From contig CAVPEB010000033.1 of the NCBI GenBank assembly GCA_963702765.1, positions 88,698-152,697 of the forward strand: 64,000 nt of DNA, given 5' to 3'. Positions within the stretch are counted from its first letter, which is position 1; every line of letters begins with the position of its first letter. This DNA comes from DATMNR01 sp963702765. GTDB lineage: Bacteria; Chloroflexota; Ktedonobacteria; Ktedonobacterales; Ktedonobacteraceae. Positions 46,432 through 54,999 of this stretch are shown here, piece by piece. A program made the position numbers and the translations under genes. The notes under the pieces were generated by a model. It was not told where the DNA came from. It did not search any database and saw only the letters and a program-made list of their open reading frames with translations.

Positions 46432-47850
46432 TTAGTTCATCCGTGCCAGTTTCACTATCTGACCTATGCTGGGGCGCTGCCCGTACATCAGGACCCCGTA
46501 GCGATACAGGCGCGCGGCAAACCAGGTGCAGGCCAGAATGGTCACCAGCATCAAGGCGACCGTTATGACGATCTCCCACCAGGCGACCGTACCCACAGCA
46601 AGACGCATCAACATGAATATCGGGGTCCAGAAAGGGATATACGACAGCACCTTCGTCAAGGTCGCATCGGGAGTAGCGACTGTGAAAAAGAACAGCACAT
46701 AGCCACAGCTGAGCAGCAGCAGGGGAAGTATTATCACGCTTTGTACCTCCTCCTGCCGTTTAACCAGAGATGCCAGTCCGGCAAACAGGGTGGCATACAG
46801 GAAGAACGCCAGTAGAAAGTAGAGCAGGAACAGGAGGTAGAACGGGATGAACGCAGCAGTGAGGTACTGGCTGAAGCCTGCCGCGGAAGCCCCGAACAGC
46901 GCTGCTTGCAGAGGGGCTTGCAGCAGAAGCGCAGCGATGCCGACCGCCACCATGCACCCCATCTGCGTCAGGCATGCCGCCCCGATGCCCACGATCTTGC
47001 CGGCCAGCAGCTGGTTTGTGGTCGCTGCATTCACCAGGATTTCCATTATACGACTGCTTTTCTCTTCCGCCACTCCATTCGCCACGATCGAGGCATAGAC
47101 CTGGATAGAGATGAAGATTAGGATAACCCCGGCAGTAGCGAGCACATAGTCTGCAGTACTTACGCTCGTCGGCTGAGTCGTCTGGCTCTGCTGGGTATGC
47201 ACGACGATCAAGTCAGGTTGCGCGGCCAGGCGCTGGGTCTCTTGCGAGGTGAGGCCCAGGCGATGAGCGGTATCGAAAAAGGTGAGATCCAGAGCCAGCG
47301 TCTGGATCGTGGACTGGTTGGGGTCGTTGTTGGGATCGGCATTGGAGTCATAGAGAAACTGGAGGTTCCCTTGCGGGGAGCGATCAAGCACGAGCAGGAT
47401 ATCCAATGTGCCCTGCTTGACCTGGTTTCGCAGGCCGTCCAGGGCAGTCGGTGGTTGGCCGCTGATCGCATACGGAGCAGAGCTGGGGGGATTCGTCCCG
47501 TTCAGTTGCGAACCGATGGACGAGAGCAGCGCCGCCTCAGAGAGGCCAGCGACCGTCCCCGCGTTATTCACCACCACGACCTGGATTTGCGAAGCTGGCT
47601 GCGCAGTACCATGCTGCACCAGTTGTACGATCGTCGGGATAAAAGGGGCCAGGAACGCGATCACCAGGAGGATCAAGCTGGTGATGACAAAGCTGCGCTG
47701 CGTCACCCGGTTTTTGTACTCGCGCCCGATGATCAAACGAATATTGCGCAGGGTGTGTTGGGCAGCAGCGCCGCCAGAAGCGACCGCAACGGCCCCTTGC
47801 TCTTGTTCCGAGACTCCCTTTTCTGGTGTTTCCACAGTGTTCTTTGCCAT
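46432..47850 (-). CDS. ABC transporter permease (NatB-like), complete copy
   Basis: A 472-residue ABC-2 type permease. An acidic/polar start (MAKNTVETPEKGVSEQE) leads into NIRLIIGREYKNRVTQRSF and a first helix (FVITSLILLVIAFLAPFIP). A large outside domain (residues 75-240) follows, then five C-terminal helices. This layout fits NatB-type exporters. It lies 16 bases after the ATPase gene and forms a transporter with it. The cargo is unknown; NatAB relatives export Na+ or drugs. ATG 47850 has AAAGGAAAAG upstream. Confidence 0.85.
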   Translation of the reverse strand: MAKNTVETPEKGVSEQEQGAVAVASGGAAAQHTLRNIRLIIGREYKNRVTQRSFVITSLILLVIAFLAPFIPTIVQLVQHGTAQPASQIQVVVVNNAGTVAGLSEAALLSSIGSQLNGTNPPSSAPYAISGQPPTALDGLRNQVKQGTLDILLVLDRSPQGNLQFLYDSNADPNNDPNQSTIQTLALDLTFFDTAHRLGLTSQETQRLAAQPDLIVVHTQQSQTTQPTSVSTADYVLATAGVILIFISIQVYASIVANGVAEEKSSRIMEILVNAATTNQLLAGKIVGIGAACLTQMGCMVAVGIAALLLQAPLQAALFGASAAGFSQYLTAAFIPFYLLFLLYFLLAFFLYATLFAGLASLVKRQEEVQSVIILPLLLLSCGYVLFFFTVATPDATLTKVLSYIPFWTPIFMLMRLAVGTVAWWEIVITVALMLVTILACTWFAARLYRYGVLMYGQRPSIGQIVKLARMN

Positions 47851-47866
47851 GGTTTCTTTTCCTTTT

Positions 47867-48802
47867 CTATGCTGAGGCGGCAGATGGAACATCTGGCAGG
47901 GAACTCGTCCCCACCAGTTCAATGAAGATGTCGGTCAGTGATGGCTCGGTCAGCTCGAAACGGCTGATGATGCCGCCATGTTGCAGCGCGGCTTCGACAA
48001 TCACGTTGGGGTTAAGACTGGCCGGGAGCTGCATTTCGATGTAATCCTCACGGCGCTTGGTGACCTGCACGCCCGGAAGCTGCTCAAGCCAGCTCACCTC
48101 GGGATCGTTGTCGAGTTTGAGCCGGGCCACATTGCGCCCCTGCTGGCGTTTGACTTCGCGCACGCTGCCCTGGACGACCCTCTGCCCCTTATTGATAATC
48201 ACGATGTCCTGGCATAATTCCTCGGCTTGCTCCAACTGGTGCGTTGAGAAGATGATCGTTTTGCCCCGACGATGCATCTCTAAAAACGCCTCTTTCAGCA
48301 CGTTCGCGTTGACCGGGTCCAGGCCACTAAACGGTTCATCCATAACCAGAATCGTTGGGTCATGCAGGATGGTCGCCAGAAACTGCACCTTTTGCTGATT
48401 GCCTTTCGAGAGTTCTTCGATCTTCTTCTTGCGATTGGCGCTGATCTGAAAACGCTCGAGCCACTCAGTCAACTCTTTTTCGGCGGCTTGTTTCGATAAA
48501 CCGTTCAGCCGCGCCAGGAACAGGAGCTGCTCATCCACGCGCATTTTTGGATAGAGTCCGCGCTCTTCGGGCAGGTAGCCCCAGTTCCGGCGCGGCACTT
48601 CGCGCACATCCTGGTCGTTCCAGGTGATAGAACCGCTATCAGGCCGCAGAATATCCAAAATCATGCGCATGGTCGTGGTTTTGCCCGCGCCATTTGCCCC
48701 CAGAAAACCAAAAATCGCGCCCTCTTGCACTTCCATCGACAGATCTTTGATAACCTGAACGTGCGCAAATGACTTATTGATATGTTCTAGAGTAAGACTC
48801 AT
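47867..48802 (-). CDS. ABC transporter ATPase (NatA-like), copy 1
   Basis: A 311-residue ATPase with Walker A GANGAGKTT (near residue 37), Q-loop YLPEERGLYP, signature LSKGNQQKVQ, Walker B ILVMDEPFSGLDP and the switch His in STHQLEQAEE. A C-terminal DUF4162-type domain follows residue 220. GGAAGGAG lies before the ATG. Nearly identical to the gene at 51895; the two differ mostly in the last 15 residues. First in the pair with the permease downstream. Confidence 0.92.
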   Translation of the reverse strand: MSLTLEHINKSFAHVQVIKDLSMEVQEGAIFGFLGANGAGKTTTMRMILDILRPDSGSITWNDQDVREVPRRNWGYLPEERGLYPKMRVDEQLLFLARLNGLSKQAAEKELTEWLERFQISANRKKKIEELSKGNQQKVQFLATILHDPTILVMDEPFSGLDPVNANVLKEAFLEMHRRGKTIIFSTHQLEQAEELCQDIVIINKGQRVVQGSVREVKRQQGRNVARLKLDNDPEVSWLEQLPGVQVTKRREDYIEMQLPASLNPNVIVEAALQHGGIISRFELTEPSLTDIFIELVGTSSLPDVPSAASA

Positions 48803-49007
48803 AATTACGTACTCCTTCCGGGTTGTCCGGTCGAACAGTGCTACCAGTTTGCAGAGCAGTTCTCGCGGTATGGGGAGGCTTCCGATACAACAGAAGCGGC
48901 AGACTCCCCTTAGGCCGCGACTTGCTCAAGAAAATCAACACACGTAGCCCTGGCCTCTCGCTGTGTGTCGTCGTCGAGCGGCCCGCGTGGAGGGTCGATT
49001 GAGGGTA

Positions 49008-49223
49008 TCACTCCTGGCGGCGGTTCAACTCCCAACGCTTTGGCGGTGGATACACATACCGAGCAATCGTCGTCGATACCCAGCCGATACAGAAGCCGAA
49101 AAAGACCAATAGGCTGATCTGCGCGCGCTGCGTGCCCCCGACCGCCAGTGCGAGTATCAGCACAACCGCCCAGGCGACGGCAAGGCCAGCGCTGTAGATC
49201 CAATAGTTTCTGAAGCGAAGCAT
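49008..49223 (-). CDS. 71-residue two-helix membrane protein, copy 1
   Basis: MLRFRNYWIYSAGLAVAWAV starts the first helix; the second is ISLLVFFGFCIGWVSTTIA; the tail is basic (YPPPKRWELNRRQE). It is the first gene behind the shared promoter and leader at 49398 and is followed by the ABC pair 205 bases on. The paralog at 53039 is almost identical, which supports translation. An overlapping longer frame (48910-49326) is a shadow. Possibly an accessory subunit or immunity-type peptide of the transporter; this is inference from position. Confidence 0.65.
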   Translation of the reverse strand: MLRFRNYWIYSAGLAVAWAVVLILALAVGGTQRAQISLLVFFGFCIGWVSTTIARYVYPPPKRWELNRRQE

Positions 49224-49269
49224 CTAACACCCCTGTTCCTTTCAAAGGACACTTTGTACAACTTCTCAT

Positions 49270-49358
49270 CTGTAGGAAGCTTAATGAGGAAGAGTCGCAT
49301 CCCAAGCTGAAGTTTCCCATTTTCAACTTGTGGTGCGGCTCTTCTCTTCCTCAGAGAA
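49270..49358 (-). ncRNA. Conserved structured leader RNA, copy B
   Basis: The minus-strand leader has CTGAGGAAG (49354-49346) facing CTTCCTACAG (49279-49270), and AAGAGCCGCA (49343-49334) facing TGCGACTCTT (within 49300-49290) with one mismatch. Order and blocks match copies A (8302) and C (53301). Confidence 0.5.
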
Positions 49359-49397
49359 GCATTCCGCTGCTCGTCCCCTTATGATCTGTTTTTTAAA

Positions 49398-49448
49398 GTA
49401 TTGCGATTTGTTATAGGATATATAACATATTGCAATACTTCCTGTCAA
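49398..49448 (-). promoter_or_regulatory. Strong promoter overlapped by palindromic operator, copy B
   Basis: On the minus strand: TTGACA (49448-49443), 17 bases, TTATAT (49425-49420). The operator arms are 49398-49415 and 49421-49438 (16 of 18 matched) with a 5-base centre. It drives the 71-residue protein and the ABC pair. Confidence 0.75.
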
Positions 49449-49460
49449 GGGCAAAACAAC

Positions 49461-49586
49461 TGACATCCACTCATAACTGGGAGGGCAGAGGGCAACGCCC
49501 TTTGCTGGGAGCGCGAGGGTGTCCCTCGCCTCTTTGTTTAACTAGCGGGCCGCAGGCCCGCGCATAGAGGTATGAGTGGATGTCAG
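49461..49586. repeat. Dispersed GC-rich hairpin repeat, copy C, with perfect ends
   Basis: 126 bp with 15-bp perfect inverted ends TGACATCCACTCATA. Inside are AGGGCAACGCCCT, GCGAGGGTGTCCCTCGC and GCGGGCCGCAGGCCCGC palindromes. About 30 bases around each edge are also repeated directly (49450-49482 and 49586-49618). The paralogous region at 53482-53506 lacks the whole insert, so it is a true insertion upstream of the promoter. It lies in the 640-base gap 49224-49863; the remaining part (49620-49860) is upstream sequence of the 366-residue gene. Confidence 0.8.
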
Positions 49587-49863
49587 CAAAACAACTGAGA
49601 TCCACGCATAACTGGGCCAGAAGAAGGACATGGTTCATAAAGCTTCTACTGTCATTTGAAACAATTCTTTTCGCGCCTGCGTGCTGATCTCCGAATCCTC
49701 TTGCTCTTGTGGAGGGAGGTCCAGAAGATTTGTCGAAATCTATCACTATGAGTGGTTTTTCCATGTATCCTGGGCCAACCTCCAGCTGCTCAAATCTGGA
49801 GAGACTCCTGTAATCTAATGTCATCGAGCAGTGATATAATAAATTCCGATAGGAGCTTACAAT

Positions 49864-50964
49864 ATGGCAGTACGTAATCATGAAAAAAAAGGCAGAATTT
49901 TAACAATTGAACACCCAACCGATAGTTCCCCCGCAGTCATGGTTTTTTCCGGGAATGCGGGACAATTACTTCGGGGTGATATGCCCACAGTAAATATCCT
50001 TAAAGCAATGCGAAGACGCGCCCATCGAAATGGTGTGCCTTTTGTCCTGCATTTTCAGGAAGCAGGTGCGGTAAGAAAAAACAGCGTTGGTATGACAAGA
50101 CTACTTGAAGAAGTTTTTGGGGATGAAATCACCATTTTTCAATACGGCCCACAGGAATCAAATGGCCTCATACGTGAGGGTCTTGATCAATACGCCGTTT
50201 CTTCAAAAACTCTTTCCATTCGTGGCCGTAGCGTTGTACACCTTCCGGTCGTTGAACGCAATGTCATGAGAAAGAATCAACGCGCGGCGGTGAATACTAG
50301 TTATGATTTTGTTTTACCAAATGGTGAACAAGCTTATTTAGAGACAACTGGTTTTCATTATGATCTTGGATTAACGCCAATCAGCACAAAAGTCAGCCGA
50401 TTGCAGGCATATGAAACAAGACGAGGCGTAGAAAGATTGATCCAGCAAGATATAAATCCGCTCCAACAGGGTCATCCTGAGCGAAGCGAAGGATCTCAGA
50501 AAGTGCCGGAGTCAATTCGTGGACGAGCAGGATTGGTCACATTTAGTGGCGATGGGAATACACGAGGTTTTGTCGGTACGCGCTGGCAAATGGATCGCGT
50601 CGACGCCTTAAAAAAGGGGCTTGGAGAAGATATACAGGAAGCAACCGAAGAAATCAGTGTGACCGCTAATCTTCCACACAGCATTCAACAGGAATTTATA
50701 GGGAAAAAGCATCCTTTACTTAAATTTGCTGGTAATATGCTTGATGATGTCTTTGATGCCATCGATGACACGACAGGCAGTAAGTGGGGTGAGAGAAAAT
50801 TGGACCATCAATTTTTTCGCGACTTCAGGATTACTCCCGAGGGGAAGCTTGCTCCTTTGCAAAGATTTGATGTGATAGAGAATAATGTGTTCTATGACTT
50901 TGCAAACGCTGATCATTATTGCATCGGGACGCTCTTTGGGTTCCAATTGAACGGAGACGACTAG
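49864..50964 (+). CDS. 366-residue protein of unknown function, copy 1
   Basis: I do not recognise this family. It opens MAVRNHEKKGRILTIEHPTD and has a central region LPNGEQAYLETTGFHYDLGL and a C-terminal part RKLDHQFFRDFRITPEG. There is no signal peptide or membrane helix. Residues 203-212 (GHPERSEGSQ) are the translation of a widespread palindromic DNA repeat inserted in frame. TAGGAG nine bases upstream fixes the start. The gene is AT-richer than its neighbours, suggesting transfer. It faces away from the ABC operon, and the twin at 53751 differs by only a few residues. Confidence 0.75.
   Translation: MAVRNHEKKGRILTIEHPTDSSPAVMVFSGNAGQLLRGDMPTVNILKAMRRRAHRNGVPFVLHFQEAGAVRKNSVGMTRLLEEVFGDEITIFQYGPQESNGLIREGLDQYAVSSKTLSIRGRSVVHLPVVERNVMRKNQRAAVNTSYDFVLPNGEQAYLETTGFHYDLGLTPISTKVSRLQAYETRRGVERLIQQDINPLQQGHPERSEGSQKVPESIRGRAGLVTFSGDGNTRGFVGTRWQMDRVDALKKGLGEDIQEATEEISVTANLPHSIQQEFIGKKHPLLKFAGNMLDDVFDAIDDTTGSKWGERKLDHQFFRDFRITPEGKLAPLQRFDVIENNVFYDFANADHYCIGTLFGFQLNGDD
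50470..50496. repeat. Palindromic HPERSEGS-coding repeat inside the 366-residue gene, copy 1
   Basis: The bases TCATCCTGAGCGAAGCGAAG followed by GATCT form a short imperfect palindrome known as a common dispersed motif in bacterial genomes. Here it sits within a coding frame and encodes HPERSEGS. The same is seen at 54357-54383. Confidence 0.6.
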
Positions 50965-51133
50965 GCTCACAAATAGCCCAATACACGTAGGGGCCGATTT
51001 ATCGCGCCCACAGCCGATTCATCGGCCTTCTGTTGTTTCCACGACACCACGCCGCATAATCAAATCCTTAAATTATAGCGATAAATACGTTGCAAATGAT
51101 GAGCAGGAATCTGGCACAAGGGGATTGTTTGAA

Positions 51134-51445
51134 ATGATTGGTTGGGAGAATTTCTTCATCGCAGAAGTCGGCGCTTCTGCGGCCCTGCTTGGTTTGATTT
51201 TCGTCGGTGTCTCGATCAATTTGACCAGAATCATTTCTTTACCTGGTTTGCCGAACCGCGCACTTCTGGCTTTAATTATCTTATTGACTATCCTGGTTAT
51301 GTGCTCGTTGTTACTGGTACCGGGGCAGTCACAGACACTTGTTGGCATCGAATTGCTGGTCGTTGGATTGCTCGTCTGGATAACAGCAACAAGGCTCGAT
51401 GTGATGAATCTGCTAAAGAAAGAACCTCAATATCGCTCAACTTAA
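51134..51445 (+). pseudogene. Truncated copy of the 55000-55482 membrane protein
   Basis: MIGWENFFIAEVGASAALLG through LKKEPQYRS is identical to the first 100 residues of the gene at 55000. At 51438 the sequence jumps into the second permease remnant and stops two codons later. The last two membrane helices are lost. This is the duplication junction. Confidence 0.8.
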
Positions 51446-51876
51446 GGCTGCTCAAGGAAGCTGCGGGCTGACTAGAAATCGCATAGGAAGCTTGGCTTCC
51501 GGTCGTCGTCCCATTCAGTTCCGACCCGATGTATGAGGTCAGCGTCGCTCCGTTCAGACCCGCGATCGGGCCAGCCTCATTCACCATGACGATACTCGTT
51601 TGCGTATTGGAATTGGAACCGGAGGTAACAAACTGCACAATCGTCGGGATAAAAGCGGCAAGGAATACGATGACCAGGAGGATAATGCTCATGATGATGA
51701 ATATGCGCTGGGTGACTTGATTTTTATACTCGCGCCCAATGATCAGGCGAATATTGCGCCAGGTCTGGAGTGATAGCGGTCCCGCCCGAGCTGACGGCCA
51801 CGGATGTACGCTCCTGTTCCGGCAGCTCATGCGCCGGGGTCTCTCTTTCTGGTGTTCCTACAGTTTGCTCTGGCAT
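51439..51876 (-). pseudogene. ABC permease remnant (second copy), frameshifted and 3'-truncated
   Basis: From ATG 51876 the frame reads MPEQTVGTPERETPAHELPE, then is lost near 51777 before NIRLIIGREYKNQVTQRIF, which continues in another frame through the first helix (ILLVIVFLAAFIPTIVQFV) and about 90 residues of the outside domain. It is cut at 51438, where the neighbouring duplicated gene begins. The sequence is clearly diverged from the intact permease at 46432. Without its C-terminal helices it cannot form a transporter. Confidence 0.8.
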
Positions 51877-51894
51877 GGTGTTATTCCTCTTTTT

Positions 51895-52833
51895 CTATGC
51901 TGAAAGAACTGAAGACGGAGCAACGGGATCGGAGGCGACGCCAACTTTCTCGATAAAGATATCGGTGAGCGATGGCTCAGTCAGTTCAAAACGGCTGATG
52001 ACTCCGCCGTGTTGCAGCGCGGCTTCTACGATCACGTTGGGATTGAAGTTCACCTGAATTTGCATTTCAATATAGTCCTCCCGGCGCTTCGTGACCTGCA
52101 CACCCGGAAGCTGCTCAAGCCAGCTCACCTCTGGATCGTTATCGAGTTTGAGCCGGGCCACATTGCGCCCATACTGGCGTTTGACCTCGCGCATGCTGCC
52201 CTGGACGACGCTCTGCCCTTGATTGATAATCACGATATCCTGGCATAATTCCTCGGCTTGCTCCAACTGGTGTGTGGAGAAGATGATGGTCTTGCCCCGG
52301 CGATGCATCTCTAAAAACGCCTCTTTCAGCACGTTCGCATTGACCGGATCCAGGCCACTAAACGGTTCATCCATGACCAGAATTGTTGGGTCATGCAGGA
52401 TGGTTGCCAGAAACTGCACCTTTTGCTGATTGCCTTTCGAGAGTTCTTCGATCTTCTTTTTGCGATTGGCGCTGATCTGAAAACGTTCGAGCCACTCAGT
52501 CAACTCTTTCTCGGCGGCTTGTTTCGATAAACCGTTCAGCCGCGCCAGGAACAGGAGCTGCTCATCTACGCGCATTTTTGGATAGAGTCCGCGCTCTTCG
52601 GGCAGGTAGCCCCAGTTCTGGCGCGGCACTTCGCGCACATCCTGGCCGTTCCAGGTGATAGAACCGCTATCAGGCCGCAGAATATCCAGAATCATGCGCA
52701 TGGTCGTGGTTTTGCCCGCGCCATTTGCCCCCAGAAAACCAAAAATCGCGCCCTCTTGCACTTCCATCGACAGATCTTTGATAACCTGAACGTGCGCAAA
52801 TGACTTATTGATATGTTCTAGAGTAAGACTCAT
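51895..52833 (-). CDS. ABC transporter ATPase (NatA-like), copy 2
   Basis: 312 residues. All ATPase motifs are intact (GANGAGKTT, LSKGNQQK, ILVMDEPFSGLDP, STHQLEQ). It differs from copy 1 mainly after residue 260 and at the end (VASDPVAPSSVLSA). Its own permease partner is broken, so if expressed it would have to work with the permease at 46432 or be idle. The upstream 205 bases, ribosome site and promoter match copy 1. Confidence 0.9.
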   Translation of the reverse strand: MSLTLEHINKSFAHVQVIKDLSMEVQEGAIFGFLGANGAGKTTTMRMILDILRPDSGSITWNGQDVREVPRQNWGYLPEERGLYPKMRVDEQLLFLARLNGLSKQAAEKELTEWLERFQISANRKKKIEELSKGNQQKVQFLATILHDPTILVMDEPFSGLDPVNANVLKEAFLEMHRRGKTIIFSTHQLEQAEELCQDIVIINQGQSVVQGSMREVKRQYGRNVARLKLDNDPEVSWLEQLPGVQVTKRREDYIEMQIQVNFNPNVIVEAALQHGGVISRFELTEPSLTDIFIEKVGVASDPVAPSSVLSA

Positions 52834-53038
52834 AATTACGTACTCCTTCCGGGTTGTCCGGTCGAACAGTGTTACCAGTTTGCAGAGCAGTTCTCGCGGT
52901 ATGGGGGGGCTTCCGATACAACAGAAGCGGCAAACTCCCCTTCGGCCGCGACTTGCTCAAGAAAATCAACACTCGTAGCCCTGGCCTCTCGCTGTGTGTC
53001 GTCGTCGAGCGGCCCGCGTGGAGGGTCGATTGAGGGTA

Positions 53039-53254
53039 TCACTCCTGGCGGCGGTTCAACTCCCAACGCTTTGGCGGTGGATACACATATCGAGCAATCG
53101 TCGTCGATACCCAGCCGATACAGAAGCCGAAAAAGACCAATAGGCTGATCTGCGCGCGCTGCGTGCCCCCGACCGCCAGTGCGAGTATCAGAACAACCGC
53201 CCAGGCGATGGCAAGACCTGCGCTGTAGATCCAATAGTTTCTGAAGCGAAGCAT
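53039..53254 (-). CDS. 71-residue two-helix membrane protein, copy 2
   Basis: Identical to the product of 49008-49223 except one residue (AGLAIAWAV for AGLAVAWAV). Purifying conservation while flanking bases changed supports a real gene. It lies behind promoter and leader copy C and is followed by ATPase copy 2. Confidence 0.65.
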   Translation of the reverse strand: MLRFRNYWIYSAGLAIAWAVVLILALAVGGTQRAQISLLVFFGFCIGWVSTTIARYVYPPPKRWELNRRQE

Positions 53255-53300
53255 CTTATACCCCTGTTCCTTTCGAAGTACACTTTATACAACTGCTCAT

Positions 53301-53392
53301 CTGTAGGAAGCTGAATGAGGAAGAGTCGCATCCCAAGTCTGAAGTGTCCGATTTTCAACTTGTGGTGCAGGCTCTCCCCTTCCTCAGAGAAG
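53301..53392 (-). ncRNA. Conserved structured leader RNA, copy C
   Basis: Same blocks as copy B: CTGAGGAAG facing CTTCCTACAG (53310-53301) and GAGAGCC.TGCA facing TGCGACTCTT, with a few changed bases in loops and in the inner stem. Lies between the promoter at 53431 and the 71-residue gene. Confidence 0.5.
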
Positions 53393-53430
53393 CATTCCTC
53401 TGCTCGTCCCTTCATGATCTGTTTTTTAAG

Positions 53431-53481
53431 GTATTGCGATTTGTTATAGGATATATAACATATTGCAATACTTCTTGTCAA
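53431..53481 (-). promoter_or_regulatory. Strong promoter overlapped by palindromic operator, copy C
   Basis: Minus strand TTGACA (53481-53476), 17 bases, TTATAT (53458-53453). Palindrome arms are 53431-53448 and 53454-53471. The operator is identical to copy B. It lacks the insertion that lies upstream of copy B. Confidence 0.75.
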
Positions 53482-53750
53482 GGGCAAAACAGCGAAAAAT
53501 GGGCCAGAAGAAGGACATGGTTCATAAAGCTTCTACTGTCATTTGAAACAATTCTTTTCGCGCCTGCGTGCTGATCTCCGAATCCTCTTGCTCTTGTGGA
53601 GGGAGGTCCAGAAGATTTGTAGAAATCTCTCACTATGAGTGGTTTTTCCATGTATCCTGGGCCAACCTCCAGGTGCTCAAATCTGGAGAGACTCCTGTAA
53701 TCTAAAGTCATCGAGCAGTGATATAATAAATTCCGATAGGAGCTTACAAT

Positions 53751-54851
53751 ATGGCAGTACGTAATCATGAAAAAAAAGGCAGAATTTTAACAATTGAACA
53801 CCCAACCGATAGTTCCCCCGCAGTCATGGTTTTTTCCGGGAATGCAGGACAGTTACTTCGGGGTGATATCCCCACAGTAAATATCCTTAAAGCAATGCGA
53901 AGGCGCGCCCATCGAAATGGCGTGCCTTTTGTCCTGCATTTTCAGGAAGCAGGTGCGGTAAGAAAAAACAGCGTTGGTATGACAAAGCTACTTGAAGAAG
54001 TTTTTGGGGATGAAGTCACCATTTTTCAATACGGCCCACAGGAATCAAATGGCCTCATACGTGAGGGTCTTGATCAATACGCCGTTTCTTCAAAAACTCT
54101 TTCCATTCGTGGCCGTAGCGTTGTACACCTTCCGGTCGTTGAACGCAATGTCATGAGAAAGAATCAACGCGCGGCGGTGAATACCAGTTATGATTTTGTT
54201 TTACCAAATGGTGAACAAGCTTATTTAGAGACAACTGGTTTTCATTATGATCTTGGATTAACGCCAATCAGCACAAAAGTCAGCCGATTGCAGGCATATG
54301 AAACAAGACGAGGCGTAGAAAGATTGATCCAGCAAGATATAAATCCGCTCCAACAGGGTCATCCTGAGCGAAGCGAAGGATCTCAGAAAGTGCCGGAGTC
54401 GATTCGTGGACGAGCAGGATTGGTCACATTTAGTGGCGATGGGAATACACGAGGTTTTGTCGGTACACGCTGGCAAATGGATCGCGTCGACGCCTTAAAA
54501 AAGGGGCTTGGAGAAGATATACAGGAAGCAACCGAGGAAATCAGTGTGACCGCTAATCTTCCACACAGCATTCAACAGGAATTTATAGGGAAAAAGCATC
54601 CTTTACTTAAATTTGCTGGTAATATGCTTGATGATGTCTTTGATGCCATCGATGACACGACAGGCAGTAAGTGGGGTGAGAGAAAATTGGACCATCAATT
54701 TTTTCGAGACTTCAGGATTACTCCCGAGGGGAAGCTTGCTCCTTTGCAAAGATTTGATGTGATAGAGAATAATGTGTTCTATGACTTTGCAAACGCTGAT
54801 CATTATTGCATCGGGACGCTCTTTGGGTTTCAATTGAACGGAGACGATTAA
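53751..54851 (+). CDS. 366-residue protein of unknown function, copy 2
   Basis: Same length as the gene at 49864, with about four amino-acid changes (for example GDIPTVN for GDMPTVN, MTKLLEE for MTRLLEE, DEVTI for DEITI). It carries the same in-frame HPERSEGS insert (54357-54383) and the same ribosome site. Both copies have stayed open, so selection may act on the protein. No domain was recognised; divergent from the transporter operon. Confidence 0.75.
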   Translation: MAVRNHEKKGRILTIEHPTDSSPAVMVFSGNAGQLLRGDIPTVNILKAMRRRAHRNGVPFVLHFQEAGAVRKNSVGMTKLLEEVFGDEVTIFQYGPQESNGLIREGLDQYAVSSKTLSIRGRSVVHLPVVERNVMRKNQRAAVNTSYDFVLPNGEQAYLETTGFHYDLGLTPISTKVSRLQAYETRRGVERLIQQDINPLQQGHPERSEGSQKVPESIRGRAGLVTFSGDGNTRGFVGTRWQMDRVDALKKGLGEDIQEATEEISVTANLPHSIQQEFIGKKHPLLKFAGNMLDDVFDAIDDTTGSKWGERKLDHQFFRDFRITPEGKLAPLQRFDVIENNVFYDFANADHYCIGTLFGFQLNGDD

Positions 54852-54999
54852 GCTCACAAATAGCCCAATACATGTAGGGGCCGATTTATCGAGCCTTCTG
54901 TTGTTTCCACGACACCACGCCGCATAATCAAATCCTTAAATTATAGCGATAAATACGTTGCAAATGATGGCAGGAATTGGCACAAGGGGATTGTTTGAA

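Noticed and set aside
46108..46815. 235-codon plus-strand frame across the SDR and permease
   Set aside because: It is antisense to two genes with clear motifs and has no domain of its own.
48910..49326. 138-residue minus-strand frame overlapping the 71-residue gene, and its counterpart at 52872-53234
   Set aside because: It overlaps the 71-residue membrane gene in another frame, has no hydrophobic or domain pattern and no ribosome site. Its conservation is explained by the duplication.
42791..54900. GTAGGxGCCGATTTATCG motif near 42791, 50985 and 54872
   Set aside because: Probably a short dispersed repeat, but two of the three copies come from the cluster duplication and the third is only partly alike, so no family is claimed.
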